Assembly (NCBI GenBank): GCA_963728285.1
Contig: CAVSJR010000003.1
Location: forward strand, 186,001 to 250,000
DNA from: CAVSJR01 sp963728285
GTDB taxonomy: Bacteria > Actinomycetota > UBA4738 > HRBIN12
DNA length: 64,000 nucleotides
Direction of reading: 5' to 3'
Made by a program: the position numbers and the translations under genes. The notes under the pieces were generated by a model, which was not told where the DNA came from, searched no databases, and saw nothing but the letters and a program-made list of their open reading frames with translations. Below are positions 44,599 to 54,400 of the stretch, piece by piece (position 1 is the stretch's first letter; the number at the start of each line of letters is the position of its first letter).

Positions 44599-47500
44599 TC
44601 AGGCGGCCCTTCGCAGGCTGACGCGCACGGGCACGCCGTCGATCTCGGCGTCGACTCGATAGCCGGCGTCGGCGAGGTCGCCGCGATCCAGGTCGATGGC
44701 GAGCGTCTCCGCCGCGACGTACTCCCGGTGCGTGTCGAGGGCGGCGCCGACCTCGCCGTCGGCGCGGATGCCGAGCGTGATGCGATCCCCGACATCGAGC
44801 CCGGCCGCCCTGCGCGCGTCCTGCACGACTCGGACGAGCTCTCGAGCGAGGCCCTCGCGGCGAAGCTCCTGCGTCAACTCCAGCTCGAGCGCGACCGTCA
44901 GGCCTCCCTCGGCCCGCACGCCCCAGCCCTCGCGGATCTCCTGCACGAGGTCGACGTCGTCGGGCGTCAGCGTGATCTCGCCCGAGGGGGTCGAGAGCTC
45001 GACGGGCGCGCCGCCCGCGAGCGTGGCCGCGAGCGTGCCGTCGTCGGACGCGAGCGCCGTCGCCAGCTCCTTCACTCGCGGTCCGAGCCGCGGACCGAGT
45101 GCCCGGTAGTTGGGCTTGGCCCGCCAGCCGGCCAGTCCCTCGGTGGACTCGGTGAAGACGATCTCGCGAACGTTCAGCTCCTCGCGCACGAGGTCGAGCA
45201 GCGGGACGAGGGCGTCGTGATCGCCGCGGTAGTGGACGACGGCCTCGGCGAGCGGCTGGCGAACCCTGATCCTGGCCTCCGTCCGGATCGTGCGCCCGAG
45301 CGCCACGATGCCGCGGGCGGCGCGCATCGCCTCGTCCAGGCGCTCGTCGATCGCGGCCCCGTCCGGCTCCGGGTAGTCCGCGAGGTGCACGGACTCGGGA
45401 GCGCCGGCTCGCCCCGCCTCGAGGTTGCGCCACAACTCCTCGGCGACGAACGGCGTGAAGGGGGCGAGCAGCGTCGCGACCGTGACGAGTGATTCGTGCA
45501 GCGTCTGGAAGGCCGCGACGGAGTCCTCGCCGCCCCCTCCCTCGGGGTTCCAGAAGCGCCGGCGCGAGCGCCGGACGTACCAATTCGACAGGTCGTCGAC
45601 GAAGCGCTGGATGCGGCGGCCCGCGCTCGTCGCGTCGTAGGCCTCGAGCTCGATGCGCGCCTCGCGAACCGTGGTGGCGAGCTGCGACAGCACCCAGCGG
45701 TCGAGCAGCGGCCGCTCGGCCACGGGGATGGGCGCGCGGCCGGCCGGGTCGAACCCCTCGGCGTTCGCGTACGTCACGAAGAAGGCGTAGACGTTCCACA
45801 GCGTCAGGAGGAACTGGCGGACGATCTCGTCCAGGAGCTCCATCGACACGCGGCGCGAGGCCCATGGGGAGCCGGAGGTGATCATCAGCCACCGCAGCGC
45901 GTCGGCCCCGCTCCGGTCGAGGGCCTCCCACGGGTCGACGACGTTCCCGAGCGACTTCGACATCTTTCGCCCGTCGCCCGCGACGAGGTGGCCGAGGCAC
46001 ACGACGTTGCGGTAGGCCGTGTCGTCGAAGAGCAGGACGGCCTCGGCCATCAGCGTGTAGAACCACCCGCGCGTCTGGTCGATCGCCTCGGAGATGAAGT
46101 CGGCGGGGAAGCGCTCGCGAAAGCGATCGAGCCCGCGCCCGAGCTCGGGATGGTAGGCCCATTGGGCGTACGGCATCGCGCCCGAGTCGAACCACGTGTC
46201 GATGACCTCCGTGACGCGGCGGGCGTCGTCGCCGCAGGTCGGGCACCGCAGCACGACGTCGTCGATGGCGGGCCGATGCGGGTCGATCCCCGAGACGTCG
46301 CGCCCCGCGAGCTCCGAGAGCTCCGAGAGCGATCCCACGACGGTCGCGTGCCCTCCTCCGCATCGCCACACCGGCAGCGGCGTCCCCCAGTAGCGCTCGC
46401 GAGACAGCGCCCAGTCGACGTTGTTCTCGAGCCAGTCTCCGTACCGTCCGTGCTTGATGTGGTCGGGGTACCAGTTCACGGATTCGTTCACCTGGAGCAG
46501 CCGATCCTTGCGCGCGGTCGTCCCCACGTACCAGGAGGTCCGCGCGTAGTACAGGAGCGGCGTCCTGCACCGCCAGCACAGGGGATAGGTGTGTTCGATC
46601 GTCTCCGCCCTGATCACGAGACCCCTGCGCTCGAGGTCGCGAACGATGTCGGCATCGGCCTCCTTGACGAATCGGCCGCGGAGGAACTCGGGCGCCTCGT
46701 CGGTGAACGTCCCCCGTCCGTCGACGGGCCGATAGACCGGCCACCCCTCGGCGCGGCCGAGCTCGAGGTCCTCGGGGCCGAACGCCGGCGCGATGTGGAC
46801 GACGCCCGTGCCGTCGTCCATCGAGACGAAGGTCGCGGCCGACGACGCGGTGGGTGTTTCCGTCCTCGACGTTGTCGTACGGAGCCGAGTAGCGTGCGCC
46901 GACCAGCTGCGACCCGGCCAGCATGCGATCGGCCGGCACGTCGCCGAAGACCCGCTCGCGCAGCGGCTCCGCGATCAGCAGGCGTTCCCCCTCGACCGTG
47001 ATCTCCGCGTACGTGGCGTCCGCGGCGACCGCGAGGCCGATGTTCGCGAGCAGCGTCCACGGCGTCGTCGTCCACACGGCGATCGACGCGCCCTCCAGCG
47101 AGGGCTCGGCGGGCGCATCGAGCACGCGGAGCTTGACGTACAGGCTCGGATCCTCGACCCGTTCGTAGCCGAGGGCCACCTCGGCGTCCGACAGCGCCGT
47201 CTCACACCGGGGGCAGTAGGCCGTGACCTTGTCGGCCTCGAAGAGCAGGCCCTTCCCGTGGAGCTGCTTCAACCCCCACCACACGCTCTCGATGTAGGGG
47301 GTCGACATCGTCCAATACGCATCGGACATGTCGATCCAAAATCCGATCCGCTCGGTGAGCCGCTCCCAGTCGCCGACGTAGCGAGTCACCGATTCACGGC
47401 AGAGGCGGTTGAACTCGGCGATCCCGAACTCCTCGATGTCGCGCTTTCCGCTCGTGCCGATCTGCTTCTCGACCTCGAGCTCCACGGGCAGGCCGTGACA

Positions 47501-47764
47501 GTCCCAGCCGGCCTTGCGGGGGACGAAGTGGCCGGTCATGGTCTTGAAGCGGGGATAGATGTCCTTGAACGTCCTGGCCTCGACGTGGTGGATGCCCGGC
47601 CTGCCGTTCGCCGTCGGCGGGCCCTCGTAGAAGACCCACTCCGGGCCGGCCTCGCGCAGCCTCAGGCTCTTGGCGAACACATCCGCCTCGCGCCAGAACG
47701 CGAGGATTCGAGCCTCCATCTCCGGGAAGCTGACCTTCGGGTCGACCGGTTCGAAGCTCGCCAT
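44599..47764 (-). CDS. ileS: Isoleucyl-tRNA synthetase IleS (type II), frameshifted
   Basis: A 1054-residue class I synthetase once one base is removed near 46836-46843. The N-terminal part has FYEGPPTANGRPGIHHVEAR, where GIHH is the HIGH motif, and then GHFVPRKAGWDCHGLPVELE. The editing domain spans the shift (THRVV then AATFVSMDDGTGVVHIAPAF). Later GRKMSKSLGNVVDPWEALDR holds KMSKS, followed by the anticodon-binding domain. The GRPGIHH form and overall length match eukaryote-like type II IleS, a group generally less sensitive to mupirocin. The ATG at 47764 is downstream of a T-box leader and has GGAGGAGG before it. Confidence 0.92.
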
Positions 47765-47780
47765 CGGACCTCCTCCGCAA

Positions 47781-47817
47781 AGAAAAACGCCCCGTCCCTC
47801 TCCTCAGGGACGAGGCG
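47781..47817 (-). terminator. T-box leader terminator
   Basis: On the minus strand CGCCTCGTCCCT (47817-47806) and AGGGACGGGGCG (47799-47788) form a 12-base near-perfect stem around the loop GAGGAG, followed by TTTTTCT (47787-47781). This is an intrinsic terminator directly before the ileS ribosome site, so the switch acts on transcription. Confidence 0.88.
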
Positions 47818-48053
47818 CAAGCCCCGCGGTACCACCCTGCTTGCCTCGCCTCGCGGCGCGGCCACTCGCGGCGGCGAACACCGCCTCCCGCTGTCACGGG
47901 CGGACCCGGCTGTTCCTACTGCGGGCGGACCGAGTGCGTCCGCCCGGTTCGGGCAGCGGCTCGGGGAGGATCTTCGGAGGAACCGGACCGCCGGGCTCAC
48001 ACCATCCCCGGCTCGCTCCCCGCCCGGCCGTCCTCCTACTCGTTCCCGTCGTC
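47781..48053 (-). promoter_or_regulatory. T-box riboswitch, isoleucine-specific
   Basis: On the minus strand the leader of ileS contains the hallmark T-box AGGGTGGTACCGCG (47838-47825). It also contains the Stem I apical segment GAGCCGGGGATGGTGTGAG (48015 region) and, on the 3' side of Stem I, GAAGATCC, in which ATC (47971-47969) is the likely specifier codon for isoleucine. The 5' part GACGGGAACGAGTAG (about 48050) is the usual Stem I base. A terminator follows. Uncharged tRNA-Ile should stabilise the antiterminator and raise ileS expression. Confidence 0.93.
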
Positions 48054-48209
48054 GCCTGTGCCAGCGCATGCTACACCCGCGTCGCGCGATCGATCGGCAC
48101 GGCGCCTCGGAGGTGGACGCATCCGGGCGGGGACGGCGGGCGCAAGGCGGTCGAGGTCCGTGCTCCGAGGCCCCGGAAAATGCGCTCTCGCGCAACGAAC
48201 CGGTGGTCG

Positions 48210-48238
48210 TTGTCGCAACACCCTGCTGGTGCTACCGT
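48210..48238 (+). promoter_or_regulatory. Candidate promoter of the dksA-like gene
   Basis: TTGTCG (48210-48215) and TACCGT (48233-48238) are 17 bases apart. The start codon is ten bases after the -10, leaving almost no leader and no ribosome site. Confidence 0.5.
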
Positions 48239-48248
48239 CCGTGCTCCT

Positions 48249-48644
48249 ATGGCCACCACCAAGTCCGCCTTCTCGGCGAAGGAGCTCGCCGAGCTGAAGA
48301 AGCGGCTCCTCGACGAGAAATCCGAGCTGGAGGAACAGCTGTCCACGATCGAGGAGGCCTCCTTCGCGGCGTCCCAGTCGGAGATGACCGGCGAGGTCGG
48401 CGGCTACGACGACGAGAACGCCGATGCCGGGACGTTCACGTTCGAGCGCGAGCGCGATCTGTCGATCGAGAACAACGTCCGTGACCTGCTGCGAAAGATC
48501 GACGATGCGCTCGAGCGCATGTCCAAGAAGACCTTCGGGATCTGCGCGGTCTGCGGCAAGCCGATCGAGAAGGCGCGGGTGAAGGCGCTGCCCTACGTCG
48601 AGCTGTGCATCAAGGACGCGCAGGCCCAGGCCCGCCCGCGCTGA
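48249..48644 (+). CDS. TraR/DksA family transcription factor, variant zinc finger
   Basis: A 131-aa protein. An N-terminal coiled coil (AKELAELKKRLLDEKSELEE) carries the acidic tip segment YDDENADAGTFTFERERD, and a C-terminal zinc-finger region reads GICAVCGKPIEKARVKALPY then VELCIKDAQAQ. Family members insert the coiled coil into the RNA polymerase secondary channel. The finger here has only three cysteines: the fourth position is Asp (CIKD). It may bind zinc through Asp or not at all. It precedes lspA, the common actinobacterial arrangement. Start ATG 48249 is probably leaderless. Confidence 0.88.
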   Translation: MATTKSAFSAKELAELKKRLLDEKSELEEQLSTIEEASFAASQSEMTGEVGGYDDENADAGTFTFERERDLSIENNVRDLLRKIDDALERMSKKTFGICAVCGKPIEKARVKALPYVELCIKDAQAQARPR

Positions 48645-48648
48645 TCCG

Positions 48649-49197
48649 GTGACCCGCGGGGCCCGCCTCGCTGCCTGGCTCTACGGGATCGCCGCGATCA
48701 CCTACCTGCTCGACCGCGTGACTAAGCTCTGGGCGGAGCGCGTCCTCGCGACGCGTCCTCCCATGCAGATCCTCACCGGTGTGCTGCAGCTCAACTACAC
48801 GACGAACTCGGGAGGGGCGTTCAGCATCGGGGGGAGCGCCCCGTGGGTGTTCGCCGGAGCCAGCGTGGTGGTCATCACGTTCATCATCGTTGCCTCATTC
48901 CGCATCGCTCGCCCGGCATTCGCCGTCGCGCTCGGCCTCGTCCTGGGCGGCGCGCTCGGCAACCTCACCGACCGAGTCGTGCGCGGGCCCGGCCTGTCGG
49001 GGCGGGTCGTCGACTTCATCGACCTGCACGTCTGGCCCGTGTTCAACATCGCCGATTCGGCCATCGTGCTGGGGGCGGCGATCCTGCTTCTCTCGAGCCT
49101 GGCCGGGCGAGATCGGGGAGGGCCCGACGGGCGCCGTCCGGGGGAGGAGGCCGGCCGGCGCGGGGCCGGGCCCGCGGGGGTCGAGGAGGACCGGTGA
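48649..49197 (+). CDS. lspA: Lipoprotein signal peptidase LspA
   Basis: A 182-aa membrane aspartyl protease that removes signal peptides from lipoproteins. Four helices are visible. QLNYTTNSGGAFSIGG is the conserved substrate loop, LGGALGNLTDRVVRG holds the first catalytic Asp, and VVDFIDLHVWPVFNIADSAI the second Asp region. The C-terminal tail is a Gly/Arg-rich cytoplasmic extension. The GTG at 48649 lies five bases after the dksA-like stop. The stop overlaps the RluD-type gene (GTGA). Several lipoproteins in this window are likely substrates. Confidence 0.94.
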   Translation: MTRGARLAAWLYGIAAITYLLDRVTKLWAERVLATRPPMQILTGVLQLNYTTNSGGAFSIGGSAPWVFAGASVVVITFIIVASFRIARPAFAVALGLVLGGALGNLTDRVVRGPGLSGRVVDFIDLHVWPVFNIADSAIVLGAAILLLSSLAGRDRGGPDGRRPGEEAGRRGAGPAGVEEDR

Positions 49198-50100
49198 GTC
49201 GCCGGCCCGGGGAGGGGGCCTCGTTCGAGGCGGAGCCAGGCCGCCTCGATGTCGCCGTTGCCCGCGCCCTCGGAGCCACGCGGGCGGAGGCCCAGCGCGT
49301 CATCGACGAGGGGCACGTCGTCGTGGACGGGGCCCGACGCCCGAGATCGTTTCGGCTGAGCGGCGGCGAGGACGTCCGAATCGAGGCGCTCGCCGAGCGG
49401 CCGCTGGCCGCCGAGGGACCTCCGGTGCCGGTTCGCTATCAGGACGAGCACCTCCTCGTCGTCTCGAAGCCCGCGGGCGCTGGTCACGCATCCGACGGCC
49501 GCGCGCCGAACGGGGACGCTCGTGAACCGGTTGCTCGGGATGGGCGTTCCCCTGTCCACGGCCGGGGGAGCGCTCCGACCGGGCATCGTGCACCGGCTCG
49601 ATGCCGGCACGTCCGGCCTCATGCTCGTCGCGAAGGACGATGCGACGCACGAGGCGTTGGCGGACCTGCTGCGCCGGCACGAGGTCGATCGGCGATACCT
49701 CGCGCTCGTGAGGGGGGTCGTCGAGCACGAGCGGTTCACCGTCGACGCCGCGCTCGGCCGGCGTGGGGCGCGCGTGCTCGTCCGAGGCGTCGGAGGCAGG
49801 AGCGCGGAGACCGACTTCGCCATCCATGAGCGCCTCCCGCGGGCGACGCTGCTGGAGGCGACGCCGCGAACCGGTCGGACGCATCAGATACGCGTGCACC
49901 TGTCGGCCGTGGGCCATCCGATCCTCGGCGACGGCCGATACGGCGGGGGAGGGGACGACGCGATCCGGCTGGGTCTCCGCCGGCCGTTCCTTCACTCGTG
50001 GCGCCTGTCGTTCGTGCACCCGGCGACCGGCCGGCGAATCGAGGTGGAGGAGGCGCTCCCGGAGGAGCTCGAGGCAGCGCTCGGCCGGCTTCGCGCCTGA
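49194..50100 (+). CDS. RluA/RluD family pseudouridine synthase, frameshifted
   Basis: A 301-residue protein after removing one base in GCGGGCGCT (about 49473-49480). The N-terminal S4 RNA-binding domain is RLDVAVARALGATRAEAQRV with IDEGHVVVDG. DEHLLVVSKPAG then shifts to LVTHPTAARRTGTLVNRLLG. RPGIVHRLDAGTSGLMLVAK contains the catalytic Asp, and LLEATPRTGRTHQIRVHLSA is the usual motif III. It likely isomerises uridines in 23S rRNA. The GTG at 49194 overlaps the lspA stop. It converges on the nuclease gene with a 16-base gap. Confidence 0.9.
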
Positions 50101-50116
50101 CCGAGCGGGAGGGCCG

Positions 50117-51244
50117 TCAGGTCCGCGACCTGGTCGGCTCCTTCAGCCAGAGGGCGTACTGCGTCCGAACCTCCTCGCGCGACGCGAGGATCGCGTCCTC
50201 GACGTCGGGCGAGAGCGTGCGGGACTCGATGAGCGACTGGATCTTGGCCGTGTCGACCGACAGGACGCGCTCCCACAATCCGAGCGGCTCGAGGATCTCC
50301 CGCAGGCGCGCCTCGTCGGGGGCGGTGACGTGCTGTGGGCGCCGATCCACGGCCGCGCCGTCGGTCCCGAAGAGCCGCCGATATCCGTGTTCATCGCAGA
50401 ACGCGTTGATCAGCGCGTTGAGCTCATCGAGGCGTCGATACACCTGCCTGCCCCTCCGCTTGAGCTCGATCCATTCGTCGACGGTCTCGGTCATGCGCGG
50501 AGCCGGATCTCCGTCGCGGCGCTCCTCGCGATGCCGAAAGATCGGGCACAGGTGCTGGAAGTCGCACCAGTTGCACAGCGGGTTCTCGCGCGGCTCGAAT
50601 CGTCCGGCCGCGATCCGCTCGGACACCGTCGCGATCCGTTTGCGCAGCTCGTCTCCGTGAGCGGGCGTCCTCGTGGTCGACATCCGCTGGCCGGGAAGAA
50701 GGTAGTGGAGGGTGAGACGCTCGGGCTCGATGCCCCACACCTCTCTGGCCGCCAGGTAGTACACGGAGAGTTGCAGGTCCTCGTCGATTCGCTGCTTGGG
50801 GGGCAGGCGCCGATTGGTCTTGTAGTCGATGATCTCGTAGCCGCCGCCCGGGATTCGATCCATACGGTCGATGACGCCGGTCAGCCTGACGCCCTCGACG
50901 TCGATCGAGAACCGGTGCTCCAGCGCCGCGGGGATCCGGTAGGCGGGGGCGTTGTCGCGGTGGTAGTTGGCCAGGACCTCGCGTCCGTGATCCAGGTAGG
51001 TGCGCTCCTCGCTCTCGTCCGCGTAGCCGTCCCGCACCCAGACGTCCTCGAGCGACTCCAGCAGGTCCTCCACCGGCGGCGCCACGGGCACCGGCCGGTT
51101 GTGGAAGCGATAGAGGGCGCGATGCAGGGAGTCTCCGAACGACAGCGCGGGGGAGGCCGAGGTCGGAAGGCGCTGCTCGTACTGGAAGCGCCACTTCGCC
51201 GGGCAGGTCTCGTAGGTCGAGATACTGGAGTAGGAGAGGTGCAT
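50117..51244 (-). CDS. PD-(D/E)XK nuclease family protein with Fe-S cysteines
   Basis: A 375-aa RecB-like nuclease. HLSYSSISTYETCPAKWRFQ is the AddB/Cas4-type start with the first Cys. LTGVIDRMDRIPGGGYEIID then YKTNR gives the Asp and D-x-K catalytic set, and DLQLSVYYLA the Gln motif. CNWCDFQHLCPIF supplies three more Cys, so four Cys can hold a [4Fe-4S] cluster as in AddB and Cas4. The ATG at 51244 is the first Met before the motif start. It is divergent from dnaE and shares a symmetric regulatory region with it. A stand-alone DNA repair exonuclease is likely; no cas genes are nearby. Confidence 0.88.
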   Translation of the reverse strand: MHLSYSSISTYETCPAKWRFQYEQRLPTSASPALSFGDSLHRALYRFHNRPVPVAPPVEDLLESLEDVWVRDGYADESEERTYLDHGREVLANYHRDNAPAYRIPAALEHRFSIDVEGVRLTGVIDRMDRIPGGGYEIIDYKTNRRLPPKQRIDEDLQLSVYYLAAREVWGIEPERLTLHYLLPGQRMSTTRTPAHGDELRKRIATVSERIAAGRFEPRENPLCNWCDFQHLCPIFRHREERRDGDPAPRMTETVDEWIELKRRGRQVYRRLDELNALINAFCDEHGYRRLFGTDGAAVDRRPQHVTAPDEARLREILEPLGLWERVLSVDTAKIQSLIESRTLSPDVEDAILASREEVRTQYALWLKEPTRSRT

Positions 51245-51305
51245 CGCAGGCGGGCCTTTCGAGGAGGGTGGCCGTCGGCGAAGTCTAGGCCGGATCCGTG
51301 CGAGA

Positions 51306-51411
51306 TTACAACCATGTGATTTCCACCGGTTTTCCACAGGAACGCGGCGCGGATGTGCAAACGCTGTGGGAAATCACATCCTTGTAGTCCGAGGCGCGCG
51401 ATGCCTATACT
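51306..51411. promoter_or_regulatory. Divergent nuclease/dnaE control region with inverted repeats
   Basis: TACAACCATGTGATTTCC (51307-51324) recurs inverted as GGAAATCACATCCTTGTA (51369-51386) with two mismatches, the arm centres being about 61 bases apart. Between the arms TTTTCCACA (51330-51338) fits a relaxed DnaA box. TTGTAG (51382-51387) and TATACT (51406-51411), 18 bases apart, form a good dnaE promoter. The start GTG follows nine bases after the -10, so the mRNA is probably leaderless. Confidence 0.6.
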
Positions 51412-51420
51412 CGGCCCCTC

Positions 51421-54400
51421 GTGAGCGGCCGCAGCTTCGTCCACCTGCACGTCCACACCGAGTTCTCGCTGCTCGACGGCGCCGCGCGCATCGAGGCGCC
51501 CAAGCACAACCCCGGCGCGCCGACGATCTTCAAGCAGGCCGTCGAGCTCGGCATGCCGGCGGTCGCGATGACCGATCACGGCGCCATGTTCGGCGCCCTC
51601 GACTTCTACGAGGCCGCTCGCGGGGCCGGCGTGAAGCCGATCCTCGGCGTCGAGACCTACGTCGCGCCGGGGTCCAGGTTCGACCGCACCCCGGGCGAGA
51701 GCGAGGAGAAGTATCACCACCTGACGCTGCTCGCCCGAAACGAGGTCGGATACCGCAATCTGCTGCGGCTCGTGACCGACGCGTCCCTCGAGGGCTTCTA
51801 CCACCGTCCGAGGATCGACAAGGAGCTCCTCGCGGAGCACGCCGAGGGAGTGATCTGCCTCTCGGGCTGCCTCTCGAGCGAGGTGGCGACCCACCTCCAG
51901 AACGGGCAGGACGCGAGGGCGCTCGAGGCGGCGGCGACCTACCGGGACCTGCTCGAGCCCGGGGCGTACTTCATCGAGCTGCAGGATCATGGGTTGGCCG
52001 ATCAGCGGCGCATCCTCCCCGGACAGATCGCCCTGGCCAAACGGCTCGGCGTCCCGATGGTCGCCACGAACGACCTGCATTACACGCTTCGCGCGGACGC
52101 GAAGCCCCACGACGTCCTGCTGTGCATCCAGCAACAGAAGCTGCAGACCGACACGCAGCGGCTCAAGTTCGACTCCGAGGAGAACTATCTGAAGAGCTCC
52201 GAGGAGATGCGCGCCGTCTTCGCCGAGCTCCCCGAGGCCTGCGACGCGACCCTCGAGATCGCGGAGATGTGCGACGTCGAGCTCCTCTACGGGGACGGGG
52301 TGCCCGCGGACCAGCGGTTCCATCTCCCGCAGTTTCGAACCCCGGATGCGTCCGCGCTCGAGGAGTATCTGCGCAAGCTCGTCGACGAGGGCGCGACCGA
52401 GCGGTACGGCACCGTGTCGCCCGAGATCGCCGGGCGGATCGAGCACGAGCTCGGCGTGATCTGCGACATGGGCTTCGCGGGATACTTCCTGGTGGTCTGG
52501 GACCTGATCCGGTTCGCGCGCGATCACGGCATCCGCGTGGGCCCCGGCCGGGGATCCGCGGCCGGCTCGGTGGTGTCGTACTCGCTTCGCATCACCGACC
52601 TCGACCCCCTCCGCTACGGGCTCATCTTCGAGCGCTTCCTCAACCCCGGGCGGCTGCAGATGCCCGACATCGACATGGACTTCGACGAGCGTCGCAGGGA
52701 CGAGGTGATCCGCTACGTCGCGGAGAAGTACGGATCGGATCACGTGGCCCAGATCATCACCTTCCAGACGATCAAGGGAAAGCAGGGCATCCGCGATGCC
52801 GCTCGCGTGCTGGGCTTTCCCGCGAGCGTCGGCGACCGGTTGTGCAAGATGTACCCGGCCATGGTGATGGGCCGCGACCATCCCATCGAGCAGGCGCTCG
52901 AGCTGTCTCCCGAGCTGCGGGATGCCTACGACAAGGAGCCAGAGGCGAGGGAGATCGTGGACACCGCCCGGGCGCTCGAGGGGCTTCGAAGAGAGGACTC
53001 GGTGCACGCCGCCGGCGTCGTGATCGGGGACGCCCCGCTCGTGAACTACCTGCCGCTGAAGCTATCGAAGGATTCCAAGGACGATTCCAGGCGCACCGTC
53101 ACCCAGTTCGACATGCACGGCGTGGAGAAGCTGGGCCTGCTGAAGATGGACTTCCTGGGCCTGCGCAACCTCTCGGTGATCGAGGACACCCTCGCGCATC
53201 TGCGGCGCAGGGGCGTCGACGTCGACATCGATCACGTCGCGCTCGACGACGAGCGAACGTACGCGATGCTGTGCAAGGCCGACACGACCGGCGTGTTCCA
53301 GATGGAGAGCGCCGGCATGCGCTCGCTCATCAAGATCCTCGCCCCGGATCGGTTCGAGGATCTGATGGCGCTCGTGGCCTTGTACCGCCCCGGCCCGCTG
53401 AACCAGGGAATGCACACCGAGTACGCGGAGCGCAAGCACGGACGACGCCCGGTGACCTATCCGCACGAGGACCTGAAGGACATCCTCGAGGGCACCTACG
53501 GCGTGCTGGTCTACCAGGAGCAGGTGATGCAGATCGCCGTGCGCCTGTCCGGCTACGAGATGAGCGAAGCCGACAACCTGCGCAAGGCGATGGGCAAGAA
53601 GATCCGCGAGGTCCTCATGCCGCACCAGGAGAAGTTCATCCGGGGCGCGGTCGAGCGCGGCTATCCGCGCAAGCTGGCCGAGGACCTGTTCGACCTGATC
53701 GTGCCGTTCGCCGACTACGGCTTCAACGCCTCCCACGCGTGCGCCTACGGCTACGTCGCCTATCAGACGGCCTACCTCAAGGCCCATCATCCGATCGAGT
53801 ACATGTCGGCCGTCCTCACGAGCGTCAAGGACGACAAGGACCGAAAGCCCTACTACCTGAACGCCTGCCGGACGATGCAGATCGAGGTGCTCCCGCCCGA
53901 CGTCAACGAATCCGAGCAGGACTTCAGCCCGGCCGCGGACGGGACGAGCGCCATCCGCTACGGGCTCTCCGCCGTGCGCAACGTCGGAGGCGGGGCGGTC
54001 GCGCAGATCATCGCCGCCCGGCGAGAGAAGGGAGCGTTCACGTCGTTCGCCGACTTCTGTCGCAAGGTGGACCCCAGCGTGCTGATGAGGAAGGTGCTCG
54101 AGAGCCTCACCCTCGCCGGGGCCTTCGACTCCCTCGGGTACACGCGTGGGGGACTCATGGCGACGACCGGCCCGGAGGGCCAGCGCCGCGCCGCCTGGGA
54201 GAAGATCGCTGGCCCGATCGTCGCGGAACGGAAGGCGGAGGCCGCGGGACAGTTCTCCCTCTTCGGAGGGGGCGGGTCCGACGGCGCGGCGCAGGAGATC
54301 GACGAGTCCATCCTCGGAGGCGTGGAGTTCGACAAGCGCACGCTGCTCCGCTACGAGAAGGAGATGCTCGGCCAGTTCGTGACCGACCATCCGCTGCTGG

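Noticed and set aside
51306..51420. Replication origin next to dnaE
   Set aside because: Only one relaxed DnaA-box-like site is present, with no box cluster, no AT-rich unwinding element, and no dnaA or dnaN nearby.
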